In this document: in pieces, positions 1 to 7,357 of the stretch
Numbering within the stretch: the first letter of the stretch is position 1
Layout of the letters: each line of letters starts with the position of its first letter
Assembly: GCA_002431965.1 (NCBI GenBank)
Contig: DJEW01000006.1
Span: forward strand, 38,080-54,438
Source: Clostridiales bacterium UBA5888
GTDB taxonomy: Bacteria > Bacillota > Clostridia > Oscillospirales > Oscillospiraceae
DNA length: 16,359 nt
Reading direction: 5' to 3'
The notes under the pieces: generated by a model
The model's input: the letters and a program-made list of their open reading frames with translations, nothing else
Databases searched by the model: none
What the model was told of the DNA's origin: nothing
Program-made: the position numbers and the translations under genes

Positions 1-192
1 CTGGGCGAGATGGACCCGCACGAGCTGTGGGAGACGACCATGGACCCCGAAACGCGCACGCTCCGGCGCATAACGCTCAACGACGCGATACATGCCGACC
101 AGGTGTTCACCGTTCTAATGGGCGAAGAGGTAGAGCCGCGGCGCGAATGGATAGAGCAGAACGCCAGATACGTCGTCAATCTCGACATTTGA
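1..192 (+). CDS. gyrB: DNA gyrase subunit B, C-terminal end (partial)
   Basis: The first 63 codons of the window are open in frame 1 and end with TGA at 190-192. The peptide (LGEM, LWETTMDPETRTL, a VEPRREWIEQNA motif and the terminal VVNLDI) is the typical C-terminal TOPRIM/tail end of bacterial GyrB, the ATPase subunit of the A2B2 gyrase that puts negative supercoils into DNA. The 5' part lies outside the window. The VEPRR and terminal NLDI motifs favour GyrB, and the gyrA gene 24 bp downstream (with its gyrase-specific GyrA box) supports gyrase rather than topoisomerase IV (ParE). The gene is complete at its 3' end with no sign of truncation. Confidence 0.95.
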   Translation: MGEMDPHELWETTMDPETRTLRRITLNDAIHADQVFTVLMGEEVEPRREWIEQNARYVVNLDI

Positions 193-206
193 CGAAGCGG
201 CAAATT

Positions 207-212
207 GGAGGA
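207..212 (+). promoter_or_regulatory. Ribosome binding site of gyrA (fixes the start codon)
   Basis: GGAGGA lies four bases before the ATG at 217. An in-frame TTG at 205 opens the frame four codons earlier but overlaps this site and has no Shine-Dalgarno of its own, so 217 is the better start. Confidence 0.85.
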
Positions 213-216
213 ACAA

Positions 217-2748
217 ATGGCACATAAAAGAGACTATAAACCGGAAGATATAGCGTTCCCGAATCAGGTTATAACGGAGTCGGAGCTTGTCAACGAAATG
301 CAGACAAGCTATATCGACTATGCGATGAGCGTGATAGTCGGGCGCGCGCTGCCGGACGTGCGCGACGGTCTGAAGCCCGTGCACCGGCGCATACTGTATG
401 CGCTTTATGAGGATAACCTGACATCCGATAAGCCGTTCAAGAAATCCGCCACCTGCGTGGGCGACGTGCTGGGCCGCTACCACCCGCACGGCGACGCTTC
501 CGTGTACGACGCGATGGTGCGCCTTGCGCAGAGCTTTTCCATGCGCTATATGCTTGTCGATGGGCACGGCAACTTTGGCTCTGTTGACGGCGACCCCCCC
601 GCCGCCTACCGTTATACCGAGGCAAGGCTGTCGAAGATCTCCAACGAGATGCTGCGAGACATAGACAAGGACACGGTTGACTGGGATCCGAACTTTGACG
701 AGACGCGAAAGGAGCCGCGCGTGCTCCCCTCGCGCTTTCCAAACCTTCTTGTAAACGGCTCGTCCGGCATCGCCGTCGGCATGGCGACGAACATACCGCC
801 GCATAACCTCACCGAGGTCATAAACGCCTGCATATGCGTGCTGGATAATCCCGACGCACAGCTGAACGATCTCATGCAGTATGTCAAGGGACCGGACTTT
901 CCCACAAAGGGCATCATCATGGGGCGCAGCGGCATCCGTCAGGCTTACGCCACCGGGCGCGGGCGCGTGGTTGTGCGCGCGCGCACGGAGTTTGAGGAAT
1001 ACGGCAAGGACAAGCGCACAAGAATAATCGTGACGGAGCTGCCCTATCAGGTCAACCGCCGCCAGCTGATAAAAAACATTGCCGATCAGGTGCACGAAAA
1101 GCGCCTTGAGGGCATATCCGACCTGAGAAACGAGAGCGACCGCAACGGCATGCGCATTGTCATCGAGCTCAAGCGCGACGCAAACCCCCAGGTGGTGCTC
1201 AACCGTCTTTTCGCGCAGACTGCGCTGCAATCGAGCTTTTCAATAAACATGCTCGCCCTCGTCAACAACCAGACCCAGCCGAAGATACTCTCCCTGCGCC
1301 ATATACTTGACGAGTATCTGGCGTTTCAGGAGGAGCTTATCGTCCGCAGGACGAAGTTCGACCTTAAAAAGGCGGAGGAGCGGGCACATCTGCTGGAAGG
1401 GCTGCTCATCGCGCAGGATAATATCGACGAGGTCATTCATATTATCCGCTCAAGCTACGACAACGCAAAGCAGCGCCTGATGGAGCGCTTCGGACTTTCC
1501 GACGTTCAGGCGCAGGCGATATGCGACATGCGCCTTATCTCCCTGCAGGGGCTAAACCGCGAGAAGCTTGAAAACGAATATAAGGAGCTTGAGGGCAAGA
1601 TCGCTTATTATAAAGAGCTTCTTGCAGACCCGGAGAAGATTAAAAAGGTTCTGAAGGACGAGCTTATCACCCTGCGCGACAAATACGGCGACGAGCGCCT
1701 CACGGAGATACAGGACGTTGCGGACGAGATAGACATAGAGGATCTCATCGACGAGGAGGAGTGCGTCATCACCCTGACGAACGGCGGGTATATAAAGCGC
1801 CTGCCGGTCAGCGAATACCGCAGCCAGGGGCGCGGCGGCAAGGGCATCCGCGCAATGACGACGAAGGATGAGGACTATGTCAAAACCGTGTTCACCGCGT
1901 CCACTCATGATAATATTCTCTTCTTTACAAGCAGGGGAAGGGTATTCATCAAGAAGGGCTACAATATCCCCGAGGCGGGGCGCACCGCGCGCGGCACGAA
2001 CATAGTGAATATAATCCAGATAGAAAATGCCGAGGAGGAAAAGGTCAGCGCAATGATACGCGCCCGCGCGCTTGAGGAGGAGAACTATCTTGTCTTCGTC
2101 ACGCGCAACGGCACGGTCAAGCGCATGCAGCAGTCGGCGCTGAAAAATATCCGCGCAAACGGCATCCGCGCGCTCTCGCTTGAGGAGGGGGACGAGCTTA
2201 TCACCGTTATCCCCACCACCGGCGACGAGGATATACTCATCGCTACTGCAAACGGCATGGCGACCTGCTTCAACGAGGGCGACGTGCGCGCCATGGGGCG
2301 CACGGCCGTGGGCGTGCGCGGCATAAGACTGCGCGAGGGCGACTATGTCGTCGGCGCGGGGAGCACCGCCGCGGGCAGCGCGCTTCTGACGGTCACGGAG
2401 CGCGGCTACGGCAAGCGCACGCCGTGCGACCAGTACGGCGTCAAGGGGCGCGGCGGCATAGGACTGAAAAACTACAACGTCACTGAGAAGACCGGGCTTA
2501 TTGCCGCGGTGAAGATAGTGACCGGGGATGAGGACGTGCTCGTCATCACGGACGATGCGACGATCATAAGAATACCGGTAGACCGCATAAGCCTGCTCGG
2601 ACGGGCGACGCAGGGCGTGCGTATAATGCGCCTTGCCGCTGGCAGCCGCGTCATATCCATAGAGACGACGGAGAAAAACCCCGAGGAAGAGACCGAGAAC
2701 GCAATGCCGGACGACGCTTCACCTGAGGGCGAAAATGAAAACGGTTGA
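217..2748 (+). CDS. gyrA: DNA gyrase subunit A
   Basis: This 843-residue protein is the DNA cleavage and wrapping subunit of gyrase; with GyrB it introduces negative supercoils using ATP. The N-terminal breakage-reunion domain carries the active-site tyrosine, Tyr133, in RYTEAR, preceded by the helix with YHPHGDASVYD (residues 88-98) that binds DNA and quinolones. A coiled-coil region (about 370-480) precedes the C-terminal beta-pinwheel, whose GyrA box QGRGGKG is at residues 537-543; this box is the mark of gyrase rather than ParC. The last 25 residues are acidic (EEETENAMPDD), as often seen in GyrA tails. At the position of E. coli Ser83 the protein has Ala94, while the Asp87 equivalent (Asp98) is kept; this resembles Mycobacterium tuberculosis Ala90. 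It follows gyrB by 24 bp and its end overlaps rnhA by 14 nt. Confidence 0.98.
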   Translation: MAHKRDYKPEDIAFPNQVITESELVNEMQTSYIDYAMSVIVGRALPDVRDGLKPVHRRILYALYEDNLTSDKPFKKSATCVGDVLGRYHPHGDASVYDAMVRLAQSFSMRYMLVDGHGNFGSVDGDPPAAYRYTEARLSKISNEMLRDIDKDTVDWDPNFDETRKEPRVLPSRFPNLLVNGSSGIAVGMATNIPPHNLTEVINACICVLDNPDAQLNDLMQYVKGPDFPTKGIIMGRSGIRQAYATGRGRVVVRARTEFEEYGKDKRTRIIVTELPYQVNRRQLIKNIADQVHEKRLEGISDLRNESDRNGMRIVIELKRDANPQVVLNRLFAQTALQSSFSINMLALVNNQTQPKILSLRHILDEYLAFQEELIVRRTKFDLKKAEERAHLLEGLLIAQDNIDEVIHIIRSSYDNAKQRLMERFGLSDVQAQAICDMRLISLQGLNREKLENEYKELEGKIAYYKELLADPEKIKKVLKDELITLRDKYGDERLTEIQDVADEIDIEDLIDEEECVITLTNGGYIKRLPVSEYRSQGRGGKGIRAMTTKDEDYVKTVFTASTHDNILFFTSRGRVFIKKGYNIPEAGRTARGTNIVNIIQIENAEEEKVSAMIRARALEEENYLVFVTRNGTVKRMQQSALKNIRANGIRALSLEEGDELITVIPTTGDEDILIATANGMATCFNEGDVRAMGRTAVGVRGIRLREGDYVVGAGSTAAGSALLTVTERGYGKRTPCDQYGVKGRGGIGLKNYNVTEKTGLIAAVKIVTGDEDVLVITDDATIIRIPVDRISLLGRATQGVRIMRLAAGSRVISIETTEKNPEEETENAMPDDASPEGENENG

Positions 2749-3172
2749 GATATATACCGACGGGGCATGCAGCGGGAATCCCGGTCCGGGCGGATGGGGC
2801 GCGATACTGCGCTATAACGGCAGGGAGAAGGAGATCTCCGGCGGCGAGGGGCAGACCACGAACAACCGCATGGAGCTTTCCGCCGTCATCGCGGCGCTGG
2901 AGTGTCTGAAGGAGCCGTGCACCGTCGAACTTTACTCCGACTCCAGGTACGTCATTGACGCGCTTTCAAAGGGCTGGGCGGAGTCGTGGCGAAAAAAAGG
3001 CTGGATAAAATCCGACAAAAAGCCCGCGCTCAACGCCGATCTCTGGGAGCGGCTTCTCGCGCTCACGCAGCGGCACGAAATGCGCTGCCACTGGGTCAGG
3101 GGTCACGCCGACAACGAGTATAACAACCGCTGCGACGCGCTCGCTGTGGAGCAGAGGGACAGATTCGCATGA
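2735..3172 (+). CDS. rnhA: Ribonuclease HI
   Basis: The 145-residue protein degrades the RNA strand of RNA-DNA hybrids, removing R-loops and helping clear Okazaki primers in the cytoplasm. The full set of catalytic residues is present at nearly the E. coli positions: Asp9 (YTDGACSGNPGPGG), Glu47 (NNRMEL), Asp69 (YSDSRYV), His124 (VRGHADN) and Asp134. The basic protrusion (WRKKGWIKSDKKP, about 85-97) is also present, so this is the E. coli-like type of full length. The start is the ATG at 2735, which has GAGGG at 2725-2729 five bases upstream, inside the end of gyrA. The 14-nt overlap suggests translational coupling to gyrA. The stop overlaps the start of the next gene as ATGA. Confidence 0.96.
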   Translation: MKTVEIYTDGACSGNPGPGGWGAILRYNGREKEISGGEGQTTNNRMELSAVIAALECLKEPCTVELYSDSRYVIDALSKGWAESWRKKGWIKSDKKPALNADLWERLLALTQRHEMRCHWVRGHADNEYNNRCDALAVEQRDRFA

Positions 3173-4914
3173 ATATGAAAAAACCAGACTATTCGCAGAG
3201 TCCGTTCCGGATATTCATGCGCTATATCGCCGGGCAGAAAAAGCTCTTCATCATTGATATGACCTGCGCCGTGCTCGTCGCGCTTATCGACCTTGCGTTT
3301 CCGTATGTGTCGCGTGCTTCGATGTACAAGCTTCTCCCGGGAAAGCTCTACACGGTGTTCTTTGCCGTGATGGCGATAATGGCGGCGGCGTTTGTGCTGA
3401 AGGCCGCGCTCTACTATGTCATAACCGTCGTGGGGCATAATATGGGCGTGCTGGTGGAATCGGATATGCGGCGGGACGTTTTCACGCATATGCAGGAGCT
3501 TTCGTGCAGCTATTATGACAATAACCGCACGGGCGTGCTGATGAGTCACATAACCTCCGACCTTTTTGAGGTGACGGAGCTTGCCCATCACGGACCGGAA
3601 AATATCCTCATCTGTACGCTCACCATCGCCGGCGCTCTCGGCGTGATGTTCACGCTTGACTGGCGGCTCGCGCTGGTGCTGGCTGTGCTGCTGCCCGTGT
3701 GCCTGTGGTTCACAATGTCGCAGCGCGTGAGAATGAAATCGGCGAACGTTGAGGTCAAGCGCAAAACCGCGCAGATATATGCCGCCATAGAGAGCAGCAT
3801 CTCCGGCATACGCACGGCGAAGGCCTTTGCAAACGAAGAGCAGGAGCATGAGAAGTTTGAGCAGGCGAACGAGCTTTTCCGCGGCTCAAAGGCGGAATAC
3901 TACCGCGCGATGGGACTTTTCATGAGCGGGATGGAGTTCACGATGAGCATTATGCAGGTCGCGGTCATTGCCGTGGGCGGTCTATTTATCATGGGCGGCA
4001 CGATGGACTATATCGACCTTGTCACATTCTCCCTCTATGTCTCCACTTTTGTCACGCCGGTAAAAAAGCTCGCGCAGTTTGCCGAGGTATATATGCAGGG
4101 CACGGCGGGCTTCTCGCGCTTTCTTGAGGTGATGCGCACAGAGCCAGCGATAAAGGACGCGCCGGACGCAAGGGAGCTTGAAAACGTGCGCGGCGATATA
4201 GAATACAAAAACGTCTCCTTCGCCTACGCAAACGGCGTGCCGGTGCTGAAGAATATCGACCTGCACATCGCGCCGGGGGAATGCCTTGCGGTCGTCGGAC
4301 CCTCCGGCGGGGGGAAGACGACGCTGTGCCAGCTTCTGCCGCGGTTTTACGACGTGACCGCCGGCGCGGTGCTCGTTGACGGTCAGGACGTGCGCAGCGT
4401 GACGCAGGACAGTCTGCGCCGCGCCATCGGGCTTATCGCGCAGGATGTTTTCATGTTTGCCGGCACGGTGCGCGATAATATCCGCTACGGCAGACCCGAC
4501 GCCACGGATGAGGAGATCGTCGAGGCGGCGGCGCGCGCGGAGATACACGACGAGATAATGGATATGCCCAACGGGTACGATACATATATCGGCGAGCGCG
4601 GCGTGATGCTCTCAGGCGGGCAGAAGCAGCGCATATCCATCGCGCGCGTGTTTTTGAAAAACCCGAAGATTCTGATACTCGACGAGGCGACCTCCGCGCT
4701 CGACACGGTGACGGAGCAGCGCATACAGGCGTCGCTCGACCGTTTGAGCAAGGGCAGGACCACCATCGTCATCGCCCACCGGCTCTCCACGGTCGCCGCG
4801 GCGGACAGGATTGCCGTTGTAGAGGGCGAGCATATCGCAGAGCTTGGCACGCGCGCGGAGCTTCTGAAAAAGAACGGAGAATACGCCCGGTTGTGCCGGG
4901 CGCAGGAAATATAG
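3169..4914 (+). CDS. ABC half-transporter (exporter type, permease fused to ATPase)
   Basis: A 581-residue fusion of a six-helix transmembrane domain (about residues 20-310) and a nucleotide-binding domain (about 340-575), the layout of the MsbA/LmrA/BmrA group of lipid, drug and peptide exporters. ATPase motifs are complete: Walker A GPSGGGKTT (377-385, Lys383), signature LSGGQKQR from 481, Walker B ILILDEA with Asp505 and catalytic Glu506, and switch His537 in AHRLS. It has no peptidase C39 domain, so it is not a bacteriocin-processing exporter. Only one half-transporter is encoded here, so a homodimer is the simplest reading, but a partner elsewhere cannot be excluded. The substrate is unknown. 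The start ATG at 3169 has AGAGGG at 3153-3158; a second ATG at 3175 is possible but worse spaced. It overlaps rnhA by 4 nt. Confidence 0.9.
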   Translation: MNMKKPDYSQSPFRIFMRYIAGQKKLFIIDMTCAVLVALIDLAFPYVSRASMYKLLPGKLYTVFFAVMAIMAAAFVLKAALYYVITVVGHNMGVLVESDMRRDVFTHMQELSCSYYDNNRTGVLMSHITSDLFEVTELAHHGPENILICTLTIAGALGVMFTLDWRLALVLAVLLPVCLWFTMSQRVRMKSANVEVKRKTAQIYAAIESSISGIRTAKAFANEEQEHEKFEQANELFRGSKAEYYRAMGLFMSGMEFTMSIMQVAVIAVGGLFIMGGTMDYIDLVTFSLYVSTFVTPVKKLAQFAEVYMQGTAGFSRFLEVMRTEPAIKDAPDARELENVRGDIEYKNVSFAYANGVPVLKNIDLHIAPGECLAVVGPSGGGKTTLCQLLPRFYDVTAGAVLVDGQDVRSVTQDSLRRAIGLIAQDVFMFAGTVRDNIRYGRPDATDEEIVEAAARAEIHDEIMDMPNGYDTYIGERGVMLSGGQKQRISIARVFLKNPKILILDEATSALDTVTEQRIQASLDRLSKGRTTIVIAHRLSTVAAADRIAVVEGEHIAELGTRAELLKKNGEYARLCRAQEI

Positions 4915-4926
4915 GGAGAGAGAGCC

Positions 4927-5511
4927 ATGATAAGCATAAGAAAAGGCGGTCACAGGGATCTTGAACGCTACTACCCGGCGATGGAGATGGATTTTGACAG
5001 CGAGGAGCTGCTGCCGAAGCTTGCCATCCACAAGGCGATGCTCAACGGCAGCCAGGAGCTTCTGGTCGTGTACGACGACGAATCCCAGCTGGAGCTGGGG
5101 TACGCGCTTGTGTGCCTCAAAAGCCTTTACGGCTATGTGCTTTTGAAATACTTCGCCATATTGCCGTGGTACAGGGACCGCGGCGTCGGCATAGAGGCGA
5201 TGCGCCTGATGAACAAGCGCTATGCCGACCGGCAGGGCATACTTGCCGAGCTGACGGAGTTTGACGACCCGGACGAAAACCATCTCAGGAAGCTTTTCAA
5301 GTTCTTCGCGCGCTTTGGCTATGTGGAGGTGCCGTGCGAGTATACCATAGGCGGCACGCGCGCAAACCTTATGGTCAAGCCCATAAATGGCACGGCCGAG
5401 CTTGCCCCCGTCGCCCACCGCGTGATAACGGATATATACTCCCGCCTGCTGACCCCCGGCGCAATGAGCAGGATGATAGACATAAAGCCGGTGAAAAAAA
5501 CCGGGGAATAA
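4927..5511 (+). CDS. GNAT-family N-acetyltransferase
   Basis: A 194-residue soluble protein of the GNAT fold, which moves an acyl group from acyl-CoA to an amine. The seen evidence is the acyl-CoA loop RDRGVG (residues 83-88, pattern R-x-x-G-x-G/A) after a beta strand ending in FAILPWY, then a strand ILAELTEF and the helix-plus-turn LRKLFKFFARFGYVEVP (about 120-136), which matches the usual GNAT C-terminal part. The last 40 residues are less typical, hydrophilic and basic at the end (KPVKKTGE). The acceptor substrate is not predictable. The start is supported by AGGGAG at 4913-4918, eight bases upstream, overlapping the stop of the ABC gene. It sits between a membrane exporter and a membrane glycosyltransferase-like protein, so a role in modifying a surface amino sugar or lipid is possible but only inferred. 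Confidence 0.75.
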   Translation: MISIRKGGHRDLERYYPAMEMDFDSEELLPKLAIHKAMLNGSQELLVVYDDESQLELGYALVCLKSLYGYVLLKYFAILPWYRDRGVGIEAMRLMNKRYADRQGILAELTEFDDPDENHLRKLFKFFARFGYVEVPCEYTIGGTRANLMVKPINGTAELAPVAHRVITDIYSRLLTPGAMSRMIDIKPVKKTGE

Positions 5512-7227
5512 ATGAAAAAGACAGATATTCGCTCAAAGGGGTATGACCTGATTTTTGTGACGCTGTGTGCGGCTATACTTGTGTTTTTCGTGCACATCGC
5601 GCAGTACGGCTACAACGGATATGACGAATCCTTCTACCTGACTGTGCCGTACAGGCTTGTTCAGGGAGATGTGCTGCTGCGCGACGAATGGCATCCTGCG
5701 CAGCTTGTGGGCTTCATTATGTACCCTGTCATGTGGCTTTACATGAATATATCCAGAAGCACGGACGGGATGATACTCACCTTCAGGTACATATATATAG
5801 CGGCGCAGGCTGCGGCAGCAATCTATATTTACGTGCGCCTGAAAAAGCTTTCTCCGGTCGGCGCAATAGCCGCATCCGCGGTCTTCTTTCTCTTTGTGCC
5901 CTACTACAGATTTTCCCTTTCGTACAACACACTTGCGATAATGCTGCTGCTTCTTTCCGGAATAACTGCGGCAACGGCAAAAAGCGCAGCTGCGTATGCA
6001 GCATCCGGACTGATGTTCGCGGGTGCCGTTCTGTGCTGCCCGTATCTTGTCATAATGTATGTGCTGTACACGGCTGCAATAATTGTTTACAGCATCGCAA
6101 AGAAATGCGGCATGAGGGAGTGGTCTCTTTTCACCAGTGGATGTGCGGCACTGGCAGCAGTGTTTTTTGCAGTTTTGCTGTCAAGAGCAGCACCGGCGCA
6201 GCTTATTGCCGGCATCCGCAACACATTGCAGGATCCCGAGCACAGCGGCTTCTCCGTTTTGGCATTGATGGGTCTTTACATAAAGCATATGTGCTTTTCA
6301 AGGCTCTGTGCGCGGGTGAGCACATTCGGGTGTCTGATCATAATACTGCTGATAAAGCTCGATAAACGAAGAAATGAGCACAGCTGGGCATACATGCTTG
6401 CTTCCTCAATCATATGCATGGGGTATCTTGCGCTTTCCCTCAACGGGTATACATATAGATATATAAACTACTATATGGTACCGCTGAGCGTTCCGGGGAT
6501 AACGGCTTACCTACTTCTTGACAGAAGACCGAAACGTATATTCTGGCTGGTTTTCATACCAGGATGGATTTTTTCCTTTTTTAAATGCCTTTCGTCGAAT
6601 CAGTTTTACTATGCGCTGTCAGAGGGGCTATGCGTATCCAGCGCGGCAAGCGCGTTTTTTATCGGATGCAGGTACAGTGAATATATATTACAAAAAAGAC
6701 AAAAGGCGCTTAAGGAAAAAGTTTCGGCTGCGGTTTCTCTTGCAGCCGTAGCGATGCTCTGCTGTATGCTCGTGCGCGACAATGCGGAGATCTGCGCCGG
6801 AAACTGCCGCACAACTGGCATTGACCTTACGGAAACTCTTACCGAAGAAATGGACGGCGGCGTGGCGGACGGTCTCTTCGCAACGCAGGAGGAGAACAGC
6901 AGCTACCGCAGATATATTGAAGGAACGGAAGAAATCCGTACATATGAAGGGAAAAAAGTGCTCTATTTCACATGGGAAATGTGGCTATATCTGATGGACG
7001 GCAAAGAAAACGCGGCATTCTCGGCATGGCTCTCATTCGCGCAGCCGGACGTGGCGGCGGAGAGAATGCTGGAATACTGGCGCTTGAATCCCGAGAAAAA
7101 GCCGGACGCGATATTTATAGACAAGGATTTTTCCGACGCAGAGGAATATGCAGAAAAACTGAATACAGAGAACTTTCCCGTAAAGGAAAGCGAGCTTGGC
7201 TACATACTGCTGCGTCCAGAACGCTGA
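5512..7227 (+). CDS. Multi-spanning GT-C fold glycosyltransferase-like membrane protein
   Basis: A 571-residue integral membrane protein with about 11-13 predicted hydrophobic helices (for example about 12-30, 63-80, 86-108, 113-130, 138-155, 160-195, 206-222, 415-432). After helix 1 comes YDESFYLTVPYRLVQGD with Asp38-Glu39, then Asp58-Glu59 in RDEWHP; acidic residues in the first outer loop followed by Tyr and Arg are the pattern of GT-C enzymes of the GT39/PMT/ArnT type, which use polyprenyl-phosphate sugars on the outer face. The last ~130 residues are hydrophilic and probably extracytoplasmic. The ATG directly follows the previous TAA; the nearest Shine-Dalgarno, GGGGA at 5503-5507, is close and weak. 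Base composition is distinctly lower in GC than the neighbours (about 40 percent in 6361-6480), suggesting a different history. Donor and acceptor are unknown; a non-catalytic homologue is possible. Confidence 0.65.
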   Translation: MKKTDIRSKGYDLIFVTLCAAILVFFVHIAQYGYNGYDESFYLTVPYRLVQGDVLLRDEWHPAQLVGFIMYPVMWLYMNISRSTDGMILTFRYIYIAAQAAAAIYIYVRLKKLSPVGAIAASAVFFLFVPYYRFSLSYNTLAIMLLLLSGITAATAKSAAAYAASGLMFAGAVLCCPYLVIMYVLYTAAIIVYSIAKKCGMREWSLFTSGCAALAAVFFAVLLSRAAPAQLIAGIRNTLQDPEHSGFSVLALMGLYIKHMCFSRLCARVSTFGCLIIILLIKLDKRRNEHSWAYMLASSIICMGYLALSLNGYTYRYINYYMVPLSVPGITAYLLLDRRPKRIFWLVFIPGWIFSFFKCLSSNQFYYALSEGLCVSSAASAFFIGCRYSEYILQKRQKALKEKVSAAVSLAAVAMLCCMLVRDNAEICAGNCRTTGIDLTETLTEEMDGGVADGLFATQEENSSYRRYIEGTEEIRTYEGKKVLYFTWEMWLYLMDGKENAAFSAWLSFAQPDVAAERMLEYWRLNPEKKPDAIFIDKDFSDAEEYAEKLNTENFPVKESELGYILLRPER

Positions 7228-7341
7228 GAAGCTTACGGCATAAAAGCGATAGACGCACTGTGCAGGTAAAAAACCTAAACCCAAATTAAAAACCCACGCT
7301 GCTCAGTCCGGATTTCGGTGTTATCCGCGTCCGGGCTGCGC
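7228..7341 (+). other. Intergenic region without a clear terminator
   Basis: This 114-bp stretch separates the gyrase-led gene run from the mfd promoter. It is AT-rich in 7260-7292. The only inverted repeat I see is AGGT-AAAAA-ACCT at about 7264-7276, a 4-bp stem without a T-run, which is too weak to call a terminator. Read-through from upstream into mfd is therefore possible. Confidence 0.5.
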
Positions 7342-7347
7342 TATAAT
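7318..7347 (+). promoter_or_regulatory. Sigma-A type promoter of mfd
   Basis: A perfect TATAAT at 7342-7347 is preceded at 18 bp by GTGTTA (7318-7323), a 3-of-6 match to the -35 consensus. The -10 ends only 10 bases before the mfd ATG at 7358, so the expected start of transcription (about 7353-7355) falls within a few bases of the start codon. The same TGTTATC element and CTATAAT box occur in the promoter upstream of the parvulin gene, which supports the call. Confidence 0.65.
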
Positions 7348-7357
7348 AGAACTGACA

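Noticed and set aside
205..216. TTG at 205 as start of gyrA
   Set aside because: It overlaps the GGAGGA that serves the ATG at 217, and GyrA proteins do not need the extra MEEQ.
594..600. Run of seven C in gyrA as a frameshift or slippage site
   Set aside because: The frame stays open and encodes the conserved GDPPAAYRYTEA segment, so it is normal coding sequence.
115..1230. A 371-codon open frame on the - strand opposite gyrA
   Set aside because: No ribosome site, no recognisable domain, and gyrA motifs on the other strand are complete.
7264..7276. AGGT-AAAAA-ACCT as a terminator after the GT-C gene
   Set aside because: The stem is only 4 bp and there is no T-run after it.
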